Assembly (NCBI RefSeq): GCF_019091135.1
Contig: NZ_JAGXJW010000029.1
Coordinates: 37,870-101,869 of the forward strand
DNA length: 64,000 bases
DNA from: Cohnella sp. GbtcB17
GTDB lineage: Bacteria > Bacillota > Bacilli > Paenibacillales > Paenibacillaceae
Reading direction: 5' to 3'
Made by a program: the position numbers and the translations under genes
Notes under the pieces: generated by a model
What the model saw: only the letters and a program-made list of their open reading frames with translations
Database searches by the model: none
What the model was told of the DNA's origin: nothing
Part shown: one piece after another, positions 1 through 8,009 of the stretch
Position numbering within the stretch: position 1 is the stretch's first letter
Layout: every line of letters begins with the position of its first letter

Positions 1-1505
1 TGGGACACGAACAGCAGCGTCCCGTCATACTCCTCCAAAGCGCCCTCGAGCACCTCCCGGCTCCACAGGTCCAAATGGTTCGTCGGCTCGTCGAGCACAA
101 GCACGTTGGCCTTCATCAGCATGAGCTTTGACAAGGCGACGCGCGCCTTTTCGCCGCCGCTGAGCGAGCCGACCGTCTTGCGGACGTCCTCGCCGCTGAA
201 CAGGAAGTTGCCGAGCACGGTGCGGATCTCGGCTTCGGGCAGCATCGGATAGCTGCTCCAGACTTCCTCCAGCACCGTGTTGGACGGATTGAGGCCGCGC
301 TGCTCCTGATCGTAATAGCCGAGCTGCACGCCCGTCCCCCAGCGAATCGTGCCTGCCGCGAGCGGCAGCTGTCCGACGAGCGCGCGCAGCAGCGTCGTCT
401 TGCCGACGCCGTTGGGACCGAGCAGCGCGATACGCTCGCCGCGCTTGGCCTCGAAGCCCACATGGCGGAAAAGAGGGCTGATGCCTTCTCCCGGTGCGGC
501 CGAGGCGTCATATACCTGCAGCACGTCCTTGCCCGTGCGCCGTTCGGCCGTGAAGGAGAAGCTCGCCTGCTTCAGCGTGCCCGGACGCTCCAGCCGTTCG
601 ATACGTTCGAGCGCGTTCCGGCGGCTTTGCGCGCGTCGCGTCGTGGTGGCGCGAACGATATTTTTCTGAATGAACTCCTCCATCCGCTGGATGTCCTTGC
701 GCTGCTGCTCGTACAGCTTCACCTTTTGGGCAAAATCGGCTGCCTTAAGCTCCATGAAACGCGTATAGTTGCCGGTGTAACGCGTCGCCGCGTGGCGCTC
801 GATCTCTACAATAGAAGAGACGGTCGCGTCTAAAAAGTAACGGTCGTGCGAAACGATGACCATCGCTCCCGAATACGTGCGCAAATATTGCTCGAGCCAG
901 GTCAGCGTATCGATGTCCAGGTGGTTCGTCGGCTCGTCGAGCAGCAGCAGCTCGGGCTGCACGACGAGCAGCCTGGCGAGCGCGAGGCGCGTCCGTTGTC
1001 CGCCGCTCAGCGAAGAGACGACCGTATCGCTCGGAAAGTCGCCGAAGCCCATGCCGTGAAGGACGGCGCGGATGCGGTTGTTCATTTCAAAGCCGCCGGC
1101 TTCGCGGAACCGGTCGTTCGCGTCGGCATACTGCGCGAGCAGCGCTTCGTAGCGGGCCGCGTCGGCTTGCTCGGCAAAATCGGCGATCCGCGCCTCGAGC
1201 CGTCCGAGCGCGCGCTCCTGCTCGAGCAGCGGACCGAACGCGGCGTTCATCACTTCCTGGATGGTCAACCGCTGGTCCAGCCCGCTGTTCTGTGCCAGAT
1301 ATCCGATGCGCAGCTCGCGCGGCTTCGACACCGAGCCTTGGTCGGAATCGAGTTCGCCGGCCAAAATTTTAAGGAAAGTCGACTTGCCCGCACCGTTTAC
1401 GCCGACGAGGCCGATGCGGTCGCGTTCGCCGATTTGCAGCGAGACGCCTTCTAATATAGGGGTGACGCCGTAATGCTTGACGATGCCGGATGCCTGTAAA
1501 AGCAA
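1..1505 (-). CDS. ydiF: ABC-F family ATPase YdiF (3' end cut by window edge)
   Basis: Soluble tandem ATPase of the ABC-F family; characterised members act on the ribosome (translation factors or antibiotic-target protection) rather than in transport. About 501 codons are visible, starting at a TTG (1505-1503) preceded by GGAGGG; no in-frame ATG fits the start of the first ABC domain. Two ABC domains are seen: Walker A GVNGAGKST near residue 38 and GPNGVGKT near residue 368, and a D-E-P-T-N-H-L-D Walker B at about residues 190 and 472, typical of ABC-F. No membrane segments. The C-terminal part lies off the left edge. Assignment to YdiF rests on its position beside moaC-tat-groESL, as in B. 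subtilis, and is less certain than the family. Confidence 0.88.
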   Translation of the reverse strand, partial: MLLQASGIVKHYGVTPILEGVSLQIGERDRIGLVGVNGAGKSTFLKILAGELDSDQGSVSKPRELRIGYLAQNSGLDQRLTIQEVMNAAFGPLLEQERALGRLEARIADFAEQADAARYEALLAQYADANDRFREAGGFEMNNRIRAVLHGMGFGDFPSDTVVSSLSGGQRTRLALARLLVVQPELLLLDEPTNHLDIDTLTWLEQYLRTYSGAMVIVSHDRYFLDATVSSIVEIERHAATRYTGNYTRFMELKAADFAQKVKLYEQQRKDIQRMEEFIQKNIVRATTTRRAQSRRNALERIERLERPGTLKQASFSFTAERRTGKDVLQVYDASAAPGEGISPLFRHVGFEAKRGERIALLGPNGVGKTTLLRALVGQLPLAAGTIRWGTGVQLGYYDQEQRGLNPSNTVLEEVWSSYPMLPEAEIRTVLGNFLFSGEDVRKTVGSLSGGEKARVALSKLMLMKANVLVLDEPTNHLDLWSREVLEGALEEYDGTLLFVS

Positions 1506-1656
1506 GAGGATTCCCTCCGAACGAGATCTTGTAGTTGAATCAAGTTTATCGCAAAACCGCTTGAACGTCCAAAGCGCCCTCCCGGCCTCGGATGATGCGC
1601 ATTTGCAGGATAGCGCCAGGCGAAGACCAGGCGGGTCGTTTTCGTGCAAAAGCGCT

Positions 1657-1686
1657 TTGGCGTACCGTGCGGAAAAATGATACACT
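1657..1686 (+). promoter_or_regulatory. Putative SigA promoter of the folate/molybdopterin operon
   Basis: TTGGCG at 1657-1662 and TACACT at 1681-1686 with an 18-base spacer, 43 bases before the start of the cyclo-ligase gene. It would drive the gene string that runs to the MoeA-like gene. Confidence 0.5.
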
Positions 1687-1728
1687 ATTGCTATCTATGA
1701 ATTCGCGTGTATTAATGAGGGATGGCGG

Positions 1729-2364
1729 ATGAGTGCGAGGGAGCCGGGAGGCGCGGGGAAGCCTGCGCTGCGCAAGGCGATGGCGGCACGGCGCGACGCG
1801 CTGACGCCGGACGAGCGCCAGGCGCTTTCGCGCAGACTCTGCGACGTCGTCGTGGCGCAGGCGCTGGAGCCGCTATGCCTGACGTTGGGGCGGCCGTTGA
1901 CCGTGGTTCTGTACGGCGCGTTCCGCTCGGAGGCCGATCCGGCGGGCGTGCTGGCATGGTGCGTCGCCGGCGGCCATCGGGCGGTCGCTCCGCGCATTCG
2001 CGACGACGGCGGCGGGATGGACCTGCGGATCGTCTCATCGCCGACGGACTGGCGTCCGGAGCGTTATGGCGTGCCAAGTCCGGATCCGCTTCGCACGGAG
2101 CCGCTTGCGAAGGACGAACGGCCCGACGCGGTGCTGGTTCCGGGCATGGCATTCGACCGGCAAGGCGGCCGGCTGGGCTACGGCGGCGGCTACTACGACC
2201 GCTTGGCCGAGGCGATCGGCCCGGGGCGGTTGCCTTACTGGATCGGCTTTGCGTATGCGCTGCAATTGTGCGACGAAGCGCTGCCGAAGGAGGCGCACGA
2301 TCTGGCGCTCCATGGCGTGGCGACCGACGAAGGATTGATCTGGTTTGCGAAGGAGGGTCCATGA
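1729..2364 (+). CDS. 5-formyltetrahydrofolate cyclo-ligase
   Basis: Converts 5-formyl-THF to 5,10-methenyl-THF using ATP in the cytoplasm, recycling a folate storage form. 211 residues, a usual length. The family signature P-G-M-A-F-D...G-G-R-L-G-Y-G-G-G-Y-Y-D-R begins near residue 137. The ATG at 1729 sits after a GAGGGATGG ribosome binding site. First gene of an operon: its TGA overlaps the start of moaC. Overlapping open frames in this GC-rich stretch are shadows. Confidence 0.9.
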   Translation: MSAREPGGAGKPALRKAMAARRDALTPDERQALSRRLCDVVVAQALEPLCLTLGRPLTVVLYGAFRSEADPAGVLAWCVAGGHRAVAPRIRDDGGGMDLRIVSSPTDWRPERYGVPSPDPLRTEPLAKDERPDAVLVPGMAFDRQGGRLGYGGGYYDRLAEAIGPGRLPYWIGFAYALQLCDEALPKEAHDLALHGVATDEGLIWFAKEGP

Positions 2365-2852
2365 TGACAGGCGGCGAAGGACGATTGACGCATTTTAACG
2401 AACAGGGCCGCGCCGTCATGGTAGACGTATCGGACAAGGCCGCGACCGCGCGGACGGCCGTGGCGGAGAGCCGAATCACGATGGCGCCTTCGACGCTGTC
2501 GCGGATATTGGACCGTACGGTGGAGAAGGGCGACGTGCTGGCGGTCGCGCAGATCGCCGCGATTCAAGCGGCCAAGCGGACGTCGGATTGGATACCGATG
2601 TGCCACCCGCTGCCGCTTACGGGCGTGAATGTGAGTTTCGGCACGAGCGGCGACGATACGCTGACGATCGCGGCCGAGGTCAAGACGACGGGCAAGACCG
2701 GCGTCGAGATGGAAGCGTTGACGGCGGTGTCTGCGGCCGCGCTGACGGTCTACGATATGTGCAAGGCGCTGCAGAAGGATATGGTGATCGGGCCGACCCT
2801 GCTGCGGAGCAAGACAGGCGGCAAGAGCGGGGATTACCGGGCGGAGAGCTAG
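2361..2852 (+). CDS. moaC: Cyclic pyranopterin monophosphate synthase MoaC
   Basis: Second step of molybdenum cofactor synthesis: forms cyclic pyranopterin monophosphate from the MoaA product. 163 residues from ATG 2361 (a second ATG follows at 2364), with AGGAGG at 2351-2356. Family motifs are complete: K-G-D-V-L-A-V-A-Q-I-A-A-I-Q, I-P-M-C-H-P-L-P-L around residue 80 with the catalytic-region histidine, and T-G-V-E-M-E-A-L-T-A-V near residue 114. The start overlaps the preceding stop (ATGA), indicating translational coupling. B. subtilis also has moaC (ydiG) beside ydiF. Confidence 0.95.
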   Translation: MMTGGEGRLTHFNEQGRAVMVDVSDKAATARTAVAESRITMAPSTLSRILDRTVEKGDVLAVAQIAAIQAAKRTSDWIPMCHPLPLTGVNVSFGTSGDDTLTIAAEVKTTGKTGVEMEALTAVSAAALTVYDMCKALQKDMVIGPTLLRSKTGGKSGDYRAES

Positions 2853-2906
2853 GCCGATCGGGCCGAGGCCGCTTGCTTAATATTTGAGGAGACGCGAATC
2901 GGGGGG

Positions 2907-3407
2907 ATGGGCATGATTTGGAAAGTGGCGCTGCTGACGGCCAGCGACAAAGGCTCCCGGGGCGAACGCGAGGATACGAGCGCGCAGGTCATCCGGGAGC
3001 TCGTCGAGGAGGAGCTTGGCGGAGAGATCGTCGACTATCGCGTCGTGCCCGACGAACAGGACGAGCTGCGCGCCGCCTTGATCGAGATGTGCGACTATTT
3101 TCAGGCCGATCTGGTGCTGACTACGGGCGGCACCAGTCTCGGATTGCGCGACGTGACGCCCGAGGCGACGATGATGGTGTCCGAGCGGACGGTGCCGGGC
3201 ATGACCGAAGCGATGCGTGCCGCGGTCATGCAGCGAAGCAGGCACTATATGCTCTATCGCGGCGTCATCGCCATCCGGGGCCGCTCGCTGATCGTGAACT
3301 TGCCGGGCGACCCGAAGGGCGTCAACGACATGCTGATGGCAATTATGGATCAGCTGCCCGAAGCCCTGCTGCTCGTCTCGGGCATCGGGAAGGACCGGGA
3401 CTACTGA
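2907..3407 (+). CDS. MogA/MoaB-family molybdopterin adenylyltransferase
   Basis: Small MoCF-fold protein that adenylates molybdopterin before molybdate insertion. 166 residues from ATG 2907; the ATG at 2913 is a plausible alternative because the GGGGGG ribosome binding site at about 2900-2905 lies better for it. Visible motifs: L-L-T-A-S-D-K-G-S near the N-terminus, T-T-G-G-T-S near residue 72 followed by D-V-T-P-E-A, and N-L-P-G-D-P-K-G near the end. MogA and MoaB cannot be told apart here. Its stop TGA shares one base with the next start. Confidence 0.9.
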   Translation: MGMIWKVALLTASDKGSRGEREDTSAQVIRELVEEELGGEIVDYRVVPDEQDELRAALIEMCDYFQADLVLTTGGTSLGLRDVTPEATMMVSERTVPGMTEAMRAAVMQRSRHYMLYRGVIAIRGRSLIVNLPGDPKGVNDMLMAIMDQLPEALLLVSGIGKDRDY

Positions 3408-4435
3408 TGAGCGGTCTATCCAGGCCGAGCGGGACCGTGCTTCGCGAGGTGAAGGTCGAGGATGCCGTCGGGCTGACGCTTGCACACGATCTGACGCAGA
3501 TTGTGCCCGGTACCTTCAAGGGAAGGCTGTTCAGCAAGGGACATCGCGTCACGGCGGACGACATTCCGAAGCTGAAGGACATCGGCAAGGAGCACTTGTA
3601 CGTCATCGAGCTTGCGCCGGGCGATCTGCACGAGGACGATGCCGCGCTTCGGCTCGCCGCCGCGCTCGCCGGAGAAGGAATCGCGTACGGCGAGCCCCAT
3701 GAAGGAAAGGTGACGCTCAAGGCCGCATCGCCGGGGCTCGCCGTCATTGTGCGCGAAGTCGTGGACGCGATCAACGCGCTCGGCGAGATCGCGCTCGCCA
3801 CGATTGCCGGCGGACGCTTCGTGACGGCCGGAGAGGCGCTCGCCGCTTCGCGGGCGATTCCGCTCGTCGTGCCCGAGGCCAAGATCGTCGCGGCGGAGGA
3901 CATCGTGGCAAGCTACAGAGCGTCGCACGGCGGCGCAGCTCCCGTCGCGGTCAAGCCATTGCTCCGGATGCGCGCCGGGTTGCTGTCCACGGGAACCGAG
4001 GTGTTCACGGGGCGCATCGCCGACAAGTTCGGACCCGCCGTCCGGGCGAAGCTGGAGGCGCTCGGCTCGGAGCTCGCCGAGCAGCGCTTCGCACCCGACG
4101 ACCGTCAAACAATTGTCAACCACTTGCACTACTTCCTCGAACGGCGTTATGATATGATACTGGTATCCGGCGGGATGTCTGTCGATCCGGACGACCGTAC
4201 GCCGGGCGCCATCGCCGACGCGGGCGCCGACATCGTCAGCTATGGGACACCGATGCTACCGGGCTCGATGCTGCTCTTCGGCTATTTGGAGGGCGTGCCG
4301 ATCTTCGGATTGCCGGGCTGCGTCATGCACGATCCGTATACGTCGTTCGACGTGCTGCTCCCGCGTGTGTTGGCAGGAGAGCGCATCACACGGCAAGAGA
4401 TCGCCGCGATGGGGTATGGCGGATTGCACCGTTGA
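3407..4435 (+). CDS. MoeA-like molybdopterin-binding protein
   Basis: Probable molybdopterin-binding protein with the MoCF domain, of the short MoeA-like class (COG0303 type), expected to act in molybdate insertion or cofactor handling. 342 residues from ATG 3407, which overlaps the TGA of the previous gene (TGATG). The N-terminal half resembles MoeA linker domains; the C-terminal half carries the MoCF core L-S-T-G-T-E-V, then I-L-V-S-G-G-M-S-V-D-P-D-D, P-G-S-M-L-L-F-G and G-L-P-G-C-V-M. It lacks the MoeA C-terminal domain IV, so a role differing from true MoeA is possible. Confidence 0.82.
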   Translation: MSGLSRPSGTVLREVKVEDAVGLTLAHDLTQIVPGTFKGRLFSKGHRVTADDIPKLKDIGKEHLYVIELAPGDLHEDDAALRLAAALAGEGIAYGEPHEGKVTLKAASPGLAVIVREVVDAINALGEIALATIAGGRFVTAGEALAASRAIPLVVPEAKIVAAEDIVASYRASHGGAAPVAVKPLLRMRAGLLSTGTEVFTGRIADKFGPAVRAKLEALGSELAEQRFAPDDRQTIVNHLHYFLERRYDMILVSGGMSVDPDDRTPGAIADAGADIVSYGTPMLPGSMLLFGYLEGVPIFGLPGCVMHDPYTSFDVLLPRVLAGERITRQEIAAMGYGGLHR

Positions 4436-4545
4436 CCGGCCACAATGTAGTCATTTCAGGCGCAATGTACGAATTTGCGACATGCGCCATTTCGTTTATT
4501 CGGTTTTAATGCAAGCCCAGTCACCAAGACAAGGGAGGGATAACC

Positions 4546-4773
4546 ATGGGAGGTATTGGGGCATCAGGACTGATTCTGCTGATTCTCATCGCTTTGCTAC
4601 TGTTCGGACCGAACAAGCTGCCCGAGCTGGGCAAGGCTTTCGGACGCACGTTGCGCGAATTCAAGAAGGGCGCCAACGATCTGATGGACGACAGCGAGCG
4701 TCCGGCTCGCCGCGAAGTCGCGGCGGCTCCTGAAGCGGAGCCGATGAAGGCCGAGCGCCGTCTGCCCGAATGA
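4546..4773 (+). CDS. tatA: Sec-independent translocase subunit TatA
   Basis: Single-span membrane protein that multimerises to form the passage for folded Tat substrates. 75 residues: one N-terminal helix (residues about 6-21), the F-G-P-N-K-L-P-E-L-G hinge, an amphipathic helix, then a charged tail. The ATG at 4546 follows GGGAGGG. The tail is short and acidic/basic rich, as in Gram-positive TatA. Its partner tatC follows 138 bases downstream, with a terminator-like hairpin between them. Confidence 0.95.
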   Translation: MGGIGASGLILLILIALLLFGPNKLPELGKAFGRTLREFKKGANDLMDDSERPARREVAAAPEAEPMKAERRLPE

Positions 4774-4842
4774 CGGGTTGATGATTCCTTGCGGAACCTG
4801 CATGGATTCGGGTGGCCGGACATACTCATTTCATGAATACGG

Positions 4843-4879
4843 AGGGCGGCTTGATTTCCGGGAGCCGTCCTGATTTTTT
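4843..4879 (+). terminator. Intrinsic terminator or attenuator between tatA and tatC
   Basis: A 9-bp stem (4843-4851 with 4863-4871, one mismatch) is followed by six T at 4874-4879. It ends 32 bases before the tatC start, so it may lower tatC expression relative to tatA. Confidence 0.6.
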
Positions 4880-4911
4880 ATGCCCGGTGGGGCTGGGGGC
4901 GGAGGTCGCAT

Positions 4912-5703
4912 ATGGCGGAGCGCTCGGGCGCAAGGGCCGATACGATGGATATGGGCGGCATGCCGCTCATGGAGCATATCGGAGAATTGCGCAAAAGGGT
5001 CATTTATATCATCATCGTGCTGGTCCTCGCGCTGGTCGGAGGCCTGTTCGGCGCGGAGCCGCTGTTCGATTATCTGATCGACGCCGCACCGTCGGGGCAG
5101 GTCGACCTTAGCGCTTTCTCGCCGTGGGACGCGATCAGCCTTTATATGAAGTTCGCTTTTGTCATCTCGTTTGTCGTCGTTATTCCGTTCACCCTTTTCC
5201 AGTTGTGGGCGTTCGTCAAGCCCGCGCTCGGAAAAAAGGAACAGCGAGCGACGCTGCGATACATACCCGGAGCTCTTTTCATGTTTTTGGCCGGTTTGGC
5301 TTTTGCCTACTACGTGATTTTCCCGATGGCGTATTCTTTTACGGAAAAAGTGACAGAAAACCTGGGGCTGAAGCAAGTTTACGGGGCGAACCAATACTTT
5401 AGCTTCCTGTTCAACATCCTCGTGCCGATGTCGCTCCTGTTCGAGCTGCCGATTATCATCTTATTTCTCACCCGGATCGGCATCTTAAGCCCGGCGCTGC
5501 TGCGCAAGCTGAGGAAGCTGGCCTGGTTCGTCATGGCCGTCGTCGGCGTCGTCGTGACGCCGCCGGACGTCATCTCGGATCTACTCGTGGCGGTGCCGCT
5601 CATCCTGCTCTACGAGATCAGCGTGCTATTGTCTGCGAGCGCCTACAGCAAGCGTATGCGACGCGCCGCCGAACGGGAAGCCGCGTTGGACGAAGACGAT
5701 TAG
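4912..5703 (+). CDS. tatC: Sec-independent translocase subunit TatC
   Basis: Polytopic receptor of the Tat system that binds the twin-arginine signal peptide. 263 residues with six predicted membrane helices. The N-terminal H-I-G-E-L-R-K-R motif (about residues 21-28) and the cytoplasmic-loop L-W-A-F-V-K-P-A-L segment are family hallmarks; the V-V-T-P-P-D motif precedes the last helices. ATG 4912 follows GGAGG. Together with TatA this is the minimal TatA-TatC pair typical of Bacillota. A strong terminator follows. Confidence 0.95.
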   Translation: MAERSGARADTMDMGGMPLMEHIGELRKRVIYIIIVLVLALVGGLFGAEPLFDYLIDAAPSGQVDLSAFSPWDAISLYMKFAFVISFVVVIPFTLFQLWAFVKPALGKKEQRATLRYIPGALFMFLAGLAFAYYVIFPMAYSFTEKVTENLGLKQVYGANQYFSFLFNILVPMSLLFELPIIILFLTRIGILSPALLRKLRKLAWFVMAVVGVVVTPPDVISDLLVAVPLILLYEISVLLSASAYSKRMRRAAEREAALDEDD

Positions 5704-5714
5704 CGTGAATAGGG

Positions 5715-5770
5715 AACGTTTGCCGACAAGCGGCTGACTTTGCTTGCGCGGCGAACGTTTTTTTGTTTTT
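5715..5770 (+). terminator. Intrinsic terminator after tatC
   Basis: About 15-bp stem with two mismatches, 5717-5731 pairing with 5742-5757, followed by a T-rich run to 5770. Confidence 0.8.
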
Positions 5771-5773
5771 GCG

Positions 5774-5907
5774 CGTTTGAACGATATCCCCTTCGAACAG
5801 GAGAACGGGCACCATTTCCGCCAAATTCGTATGCGTCCTTGTATCTATTGAGTCCGGCCTAGGAAATTTGGCATGCGTTCCTGACTGAAGGGGATATCGT
5901 TCAAACG
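5774..5907. repeat. 134-bp element bounded by a perfect 21-bp inverted repeat
   Basis: Positions 5774-5794 and 5887-5907 are exact reverse complements over 21 bases. Inside, two loosely similar 19-20 base direct copies occur (near 5822 and 5865, AAATT..ATGCGT). No open frame, no obvious target-site duplication at the outer edges. The rest of this gene-free stretch (5704-6112) holds the tatC terminator and a small hairpin near 5939-5957. Confidence 0.75.
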
Positions 5908-6112
5908 GGAGGAAACATAGTCTCCTAGGGCGAGAGAACCGTCCTTTTAGGGCGGTCGATTCAAGTTTGCCGACAAAAAATTAAAATCCTTTCATGCATT
6001 CGACATAATCCGATATTATCCAATACGAACTTGTGCTAAAATGTGTCTGTGATTCGAAATGGAAGTGCTTACATAGAAGTGGGCAAGCGACATTAATTCG
6101 GAGGGGTAAAGC

Positions 6113-7390
6113 ATGCGCAATTCGGGATTCGGCTTGCAGACGAAGTTTTTGATCGGTTATGTCGCGTTGGTCGTTCTGCTGGCGCTGTCGTTTATTATGC
6201 TGGCGGCGGCTTCTGTGTTCAAAGGGCATTCGGCGTTATTAATCGAAGTGATCGTCATTTACGCGCTCATTGTGGTGGGCGGCGGCTTGGCGCTGCTGAG
6301 CGTCTCGCGCAAGCTGCTCCATTCGATCGGAGGCGTCACGGGTACGCTCAAGAACATTGCGGGTTCGGGCGGCGACCTGACCCAGCGCATTCCGGTTTAT
6401 ACGAAGGACGAGGTCGGCGATCTGGCGACGGCGGCCAACGCCATGCTGGACGGACTCCAGAAGATGATGAAGGAGCTTCGGGAAAATACGGCCGAGCTCG
6501 CGGCATCCGCCATTCAGTTGAAAACGGGCGCAGACGAGAACGCGAGAGTCAGCAGCGAAGTGTCGAGAGCGGTCGAGCGCGTAGCCGCGGGCTCGGAGAC
6601 GCAAGTGACGCAATCGCAGCAAATCTCGGCCGTCATGACCGAGACGATCAGCGGTCTGACGCAGGTCGCCTCGACGACGACCGGCGTATCGGATGCCGCC
6701 CAGTTGACAAGAGACCGCGCGGAAGGCGGCTCCACGCTGCTTCAGACGACCTCGAGCGATATCGTGCAGGTCGAGTCGGCGTTCCGCTCGCTTCAGGAGA
6801 CGGTTCGCGGCCTCAATCACAAATCCGAGAAAGTTATCGAAGTCATCGGATATATCTCGGAAATTTCGAGTCAGACGAACCTGCTTGCCTTGAATGCGGC
6901 GATCGAAGCCGCGCGCGCGGGAGAGCATGGCCGCGGCTTCGCCGTCGTCGCCGGCGAGATCCGCAAGCTGGCCGACCAGACGCAGCAGTCCGCCGTTCAG
7001 ATCGCGACGACGCTCGAGGCGATGTCCGGCGACATCACCAAGGTGGCCGCCATGTTCGAGCAGAGCGCGGAGCAGGTGTTCGGCGCCGTATCGGGCATGC
7101 AGCACGCCGAGTCCGCGTTCAGAGAGATCGTCGGCGAGGTCGGCAAGCTGAGCGCCAACATCGGGGATGTCGCCGCGGCGGTCGAACAAATGTCCGCGGG
7201 CAGCCAGTCGGTGCAGCAATCGATCAGCGACATTACGCGCATCACGGAGGAGAATGCGTCCTTCACCGAGCAGGTCACCGCTATGAGCCAGCAGCAGCTG
7301 TCTTCTACGGAAGAGATGGCCCGTACGGCGGACAGGCTCAGCACGATGGCCGCCCGCTTGAAGACGTTGGTCGGCAACTTCCGAACGTAA
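6113..7390 (+). CDS. Methyl-accepting chemotaxis protein without an extracellular sensor domain
   Basis: Chemoreceptor that controls CheA via CheW. 425 residues: two membrane helices (about 12-34 and 42-63) separated by only a few residues, a HAMP region (about 64-118), then the coiled-coil signalling domain. The hairpin tip is clear: I-S-S-Q-T-N-L-L-A-L-N-A-A-I-E-A-A-R-A-G-E near residues 250-270. With no extracellular ligand domain, it must sense a membrane, cytoplasmic or partner-protein signal. ATG 6113 follows GGAGGGG. Stands alone, with a terminator after it. Confidence 0.93.
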   Translation: MRNSGFGLQTKFLIGYVALVVLLALSFIMLAAASVFKGHSALLIEVIVIYALIVVGGGLALLSVSRKLLHSIGGVTGTLKNIAGSGGDLTQRIPVYTKDEVGDLATAANAMLDGLQKMMKELRENTAELAASAIQLKTGADENARVSSEVSRAVERVAAGSETQVTQSQQISAVMTETISGLTQVASTTTGVSDAAQLTRDRAEGGSTLLQTTSSDIVQVESAFRSLQETVRGLNHKSEKVIEVIGYISEISSQTNLLALNAAIEAARAGEHGRGFAVVAGEIRKLADQTQQSAVQIATTLEAMSGDITKVAAMFEQSAEQVFGAVSGMQHAESAFREIVGEVGKLSANIGDVAAAVEQMSAGSQSVQQSISDITRITEENASFTEQVTAMSQQQLSSTEEMARTADRLSTMAARLKTLVGNFRT

Positions 7391-7477
7391 AGAAGAGCTA
7401 AGTGGACGCTAGATGCCGCAACCCAAGCGTATAGGCCGGGACGTTTTGCGGAAACGATAAAAGGATGTCGAATGAGC

Positions 7478-7515
7478 GCGGATCCGCCTTTCATGCGGGT
7501 CCGCCTTTATTTTTT
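7478..7515 (+). terminator. Intrinsic terminator after the chemoreceptor gene
   Basis: 10-bp GC-rich stem (7478-7487 with 7495-7504, one wobble pair) followed by a T-rich run. Confidence 0.8.
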
Positions 7516-7528
7516 AACGCAAAGGGAC

Positions 7529-7557
7529 TTGAAATGGTTATCCAAAATCAGTATTAT
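7529..7557 (+). promoter_or_regulatory. SigA promoter of groESL
   Basis: TTGAAA (7529-7534) and TATTAT (7552-7557) with an exact 17-base spacer, directly upstream of the CIRCE operator. Confidence 0.85.
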
Positions 7558-7569
7558 AGGTATTGGTTA

Positions 7570-7596
7570 TTAGCACTTAACACGATTGAGTGCTAA
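7570..7596. promoter_or_regulatory. CIRCE operator (HrcA binding site)
   Basis: TTAGCACTT, nine bases, GAGTGCTAA: the classical 9-9-9 CIRCE inverted repeat with one departure from consensus (T for C at the inner end of the left arm). HrcA bound here represses groESL until heat stress. hrcA itself is not in the window. Confidence 0.93.
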
Positions 7597-7642
7597 ACTT
7601 CGCAAAATTCTCCGCAACGGAGTAAAAAAGGAGGCTATTTTC

Positions 7643-7927
7643 ATGATCAAACCTTTGGGTGATCGCGTGCTTGTCGAAGCAAGCGCCAAGGAAGAAAAGA
7701 CGCTGAGCGGTATCGTTCTGCCGGACACGGCCAAGGAGAAGCCGCAAGAAGGCACCATTATCGCGGTAGGCGCCGGCGCAGTCGGCAAAGACGGCGCGCG
7801 CATCGCGCTGGAAGTCAGCGTAGGCGATCGCGTTCTGTTCTCCAAATATGCGGGAACTGAGATCAAGTACGAAGGCAAAGAGTATTTGATTATGAAAGAA
7901 AGCGACATTCACGCGATCGTCGGCTAA
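7643..7927 (+). CDS. groES: Co-chaperonin GroES
   Basis: 10-kDa lid of the GroEL folding chamber. 94 residues from ATG 7643, preceded by AAGGAGG at 7628-7634. The open frame extends upstream through the CIRCE region, but that start lacks a ribosome binding site. Begins I-K-P-L-G-D-R-V-L-V-E, contains the mobile loop (E-E-K-T-L-S-G-I-V-L-P-D) and ends Y-L-I-M-K-E-S-D-I-H-A-I-V. First gene of the HrcA-controlled groES-groEL operon. Confidence 0.97.
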   Translation: MIKPLGDRVLVEASAKEEKTLSGIVLPDTAKEKPQEGTIIAVGAGAVGKDGARIALEVSVGDRVLFSKYAGTEIKYEGKEYLIMKESDIHAIVG

Positions 7928-8009
7928 GCCGGCGGACAACCGCTGACATAAGCAATCGCAAGCATTACCTATCCGAATAGGAACCAATTTCGAGGAGGGT
8001 TATTGAAGA

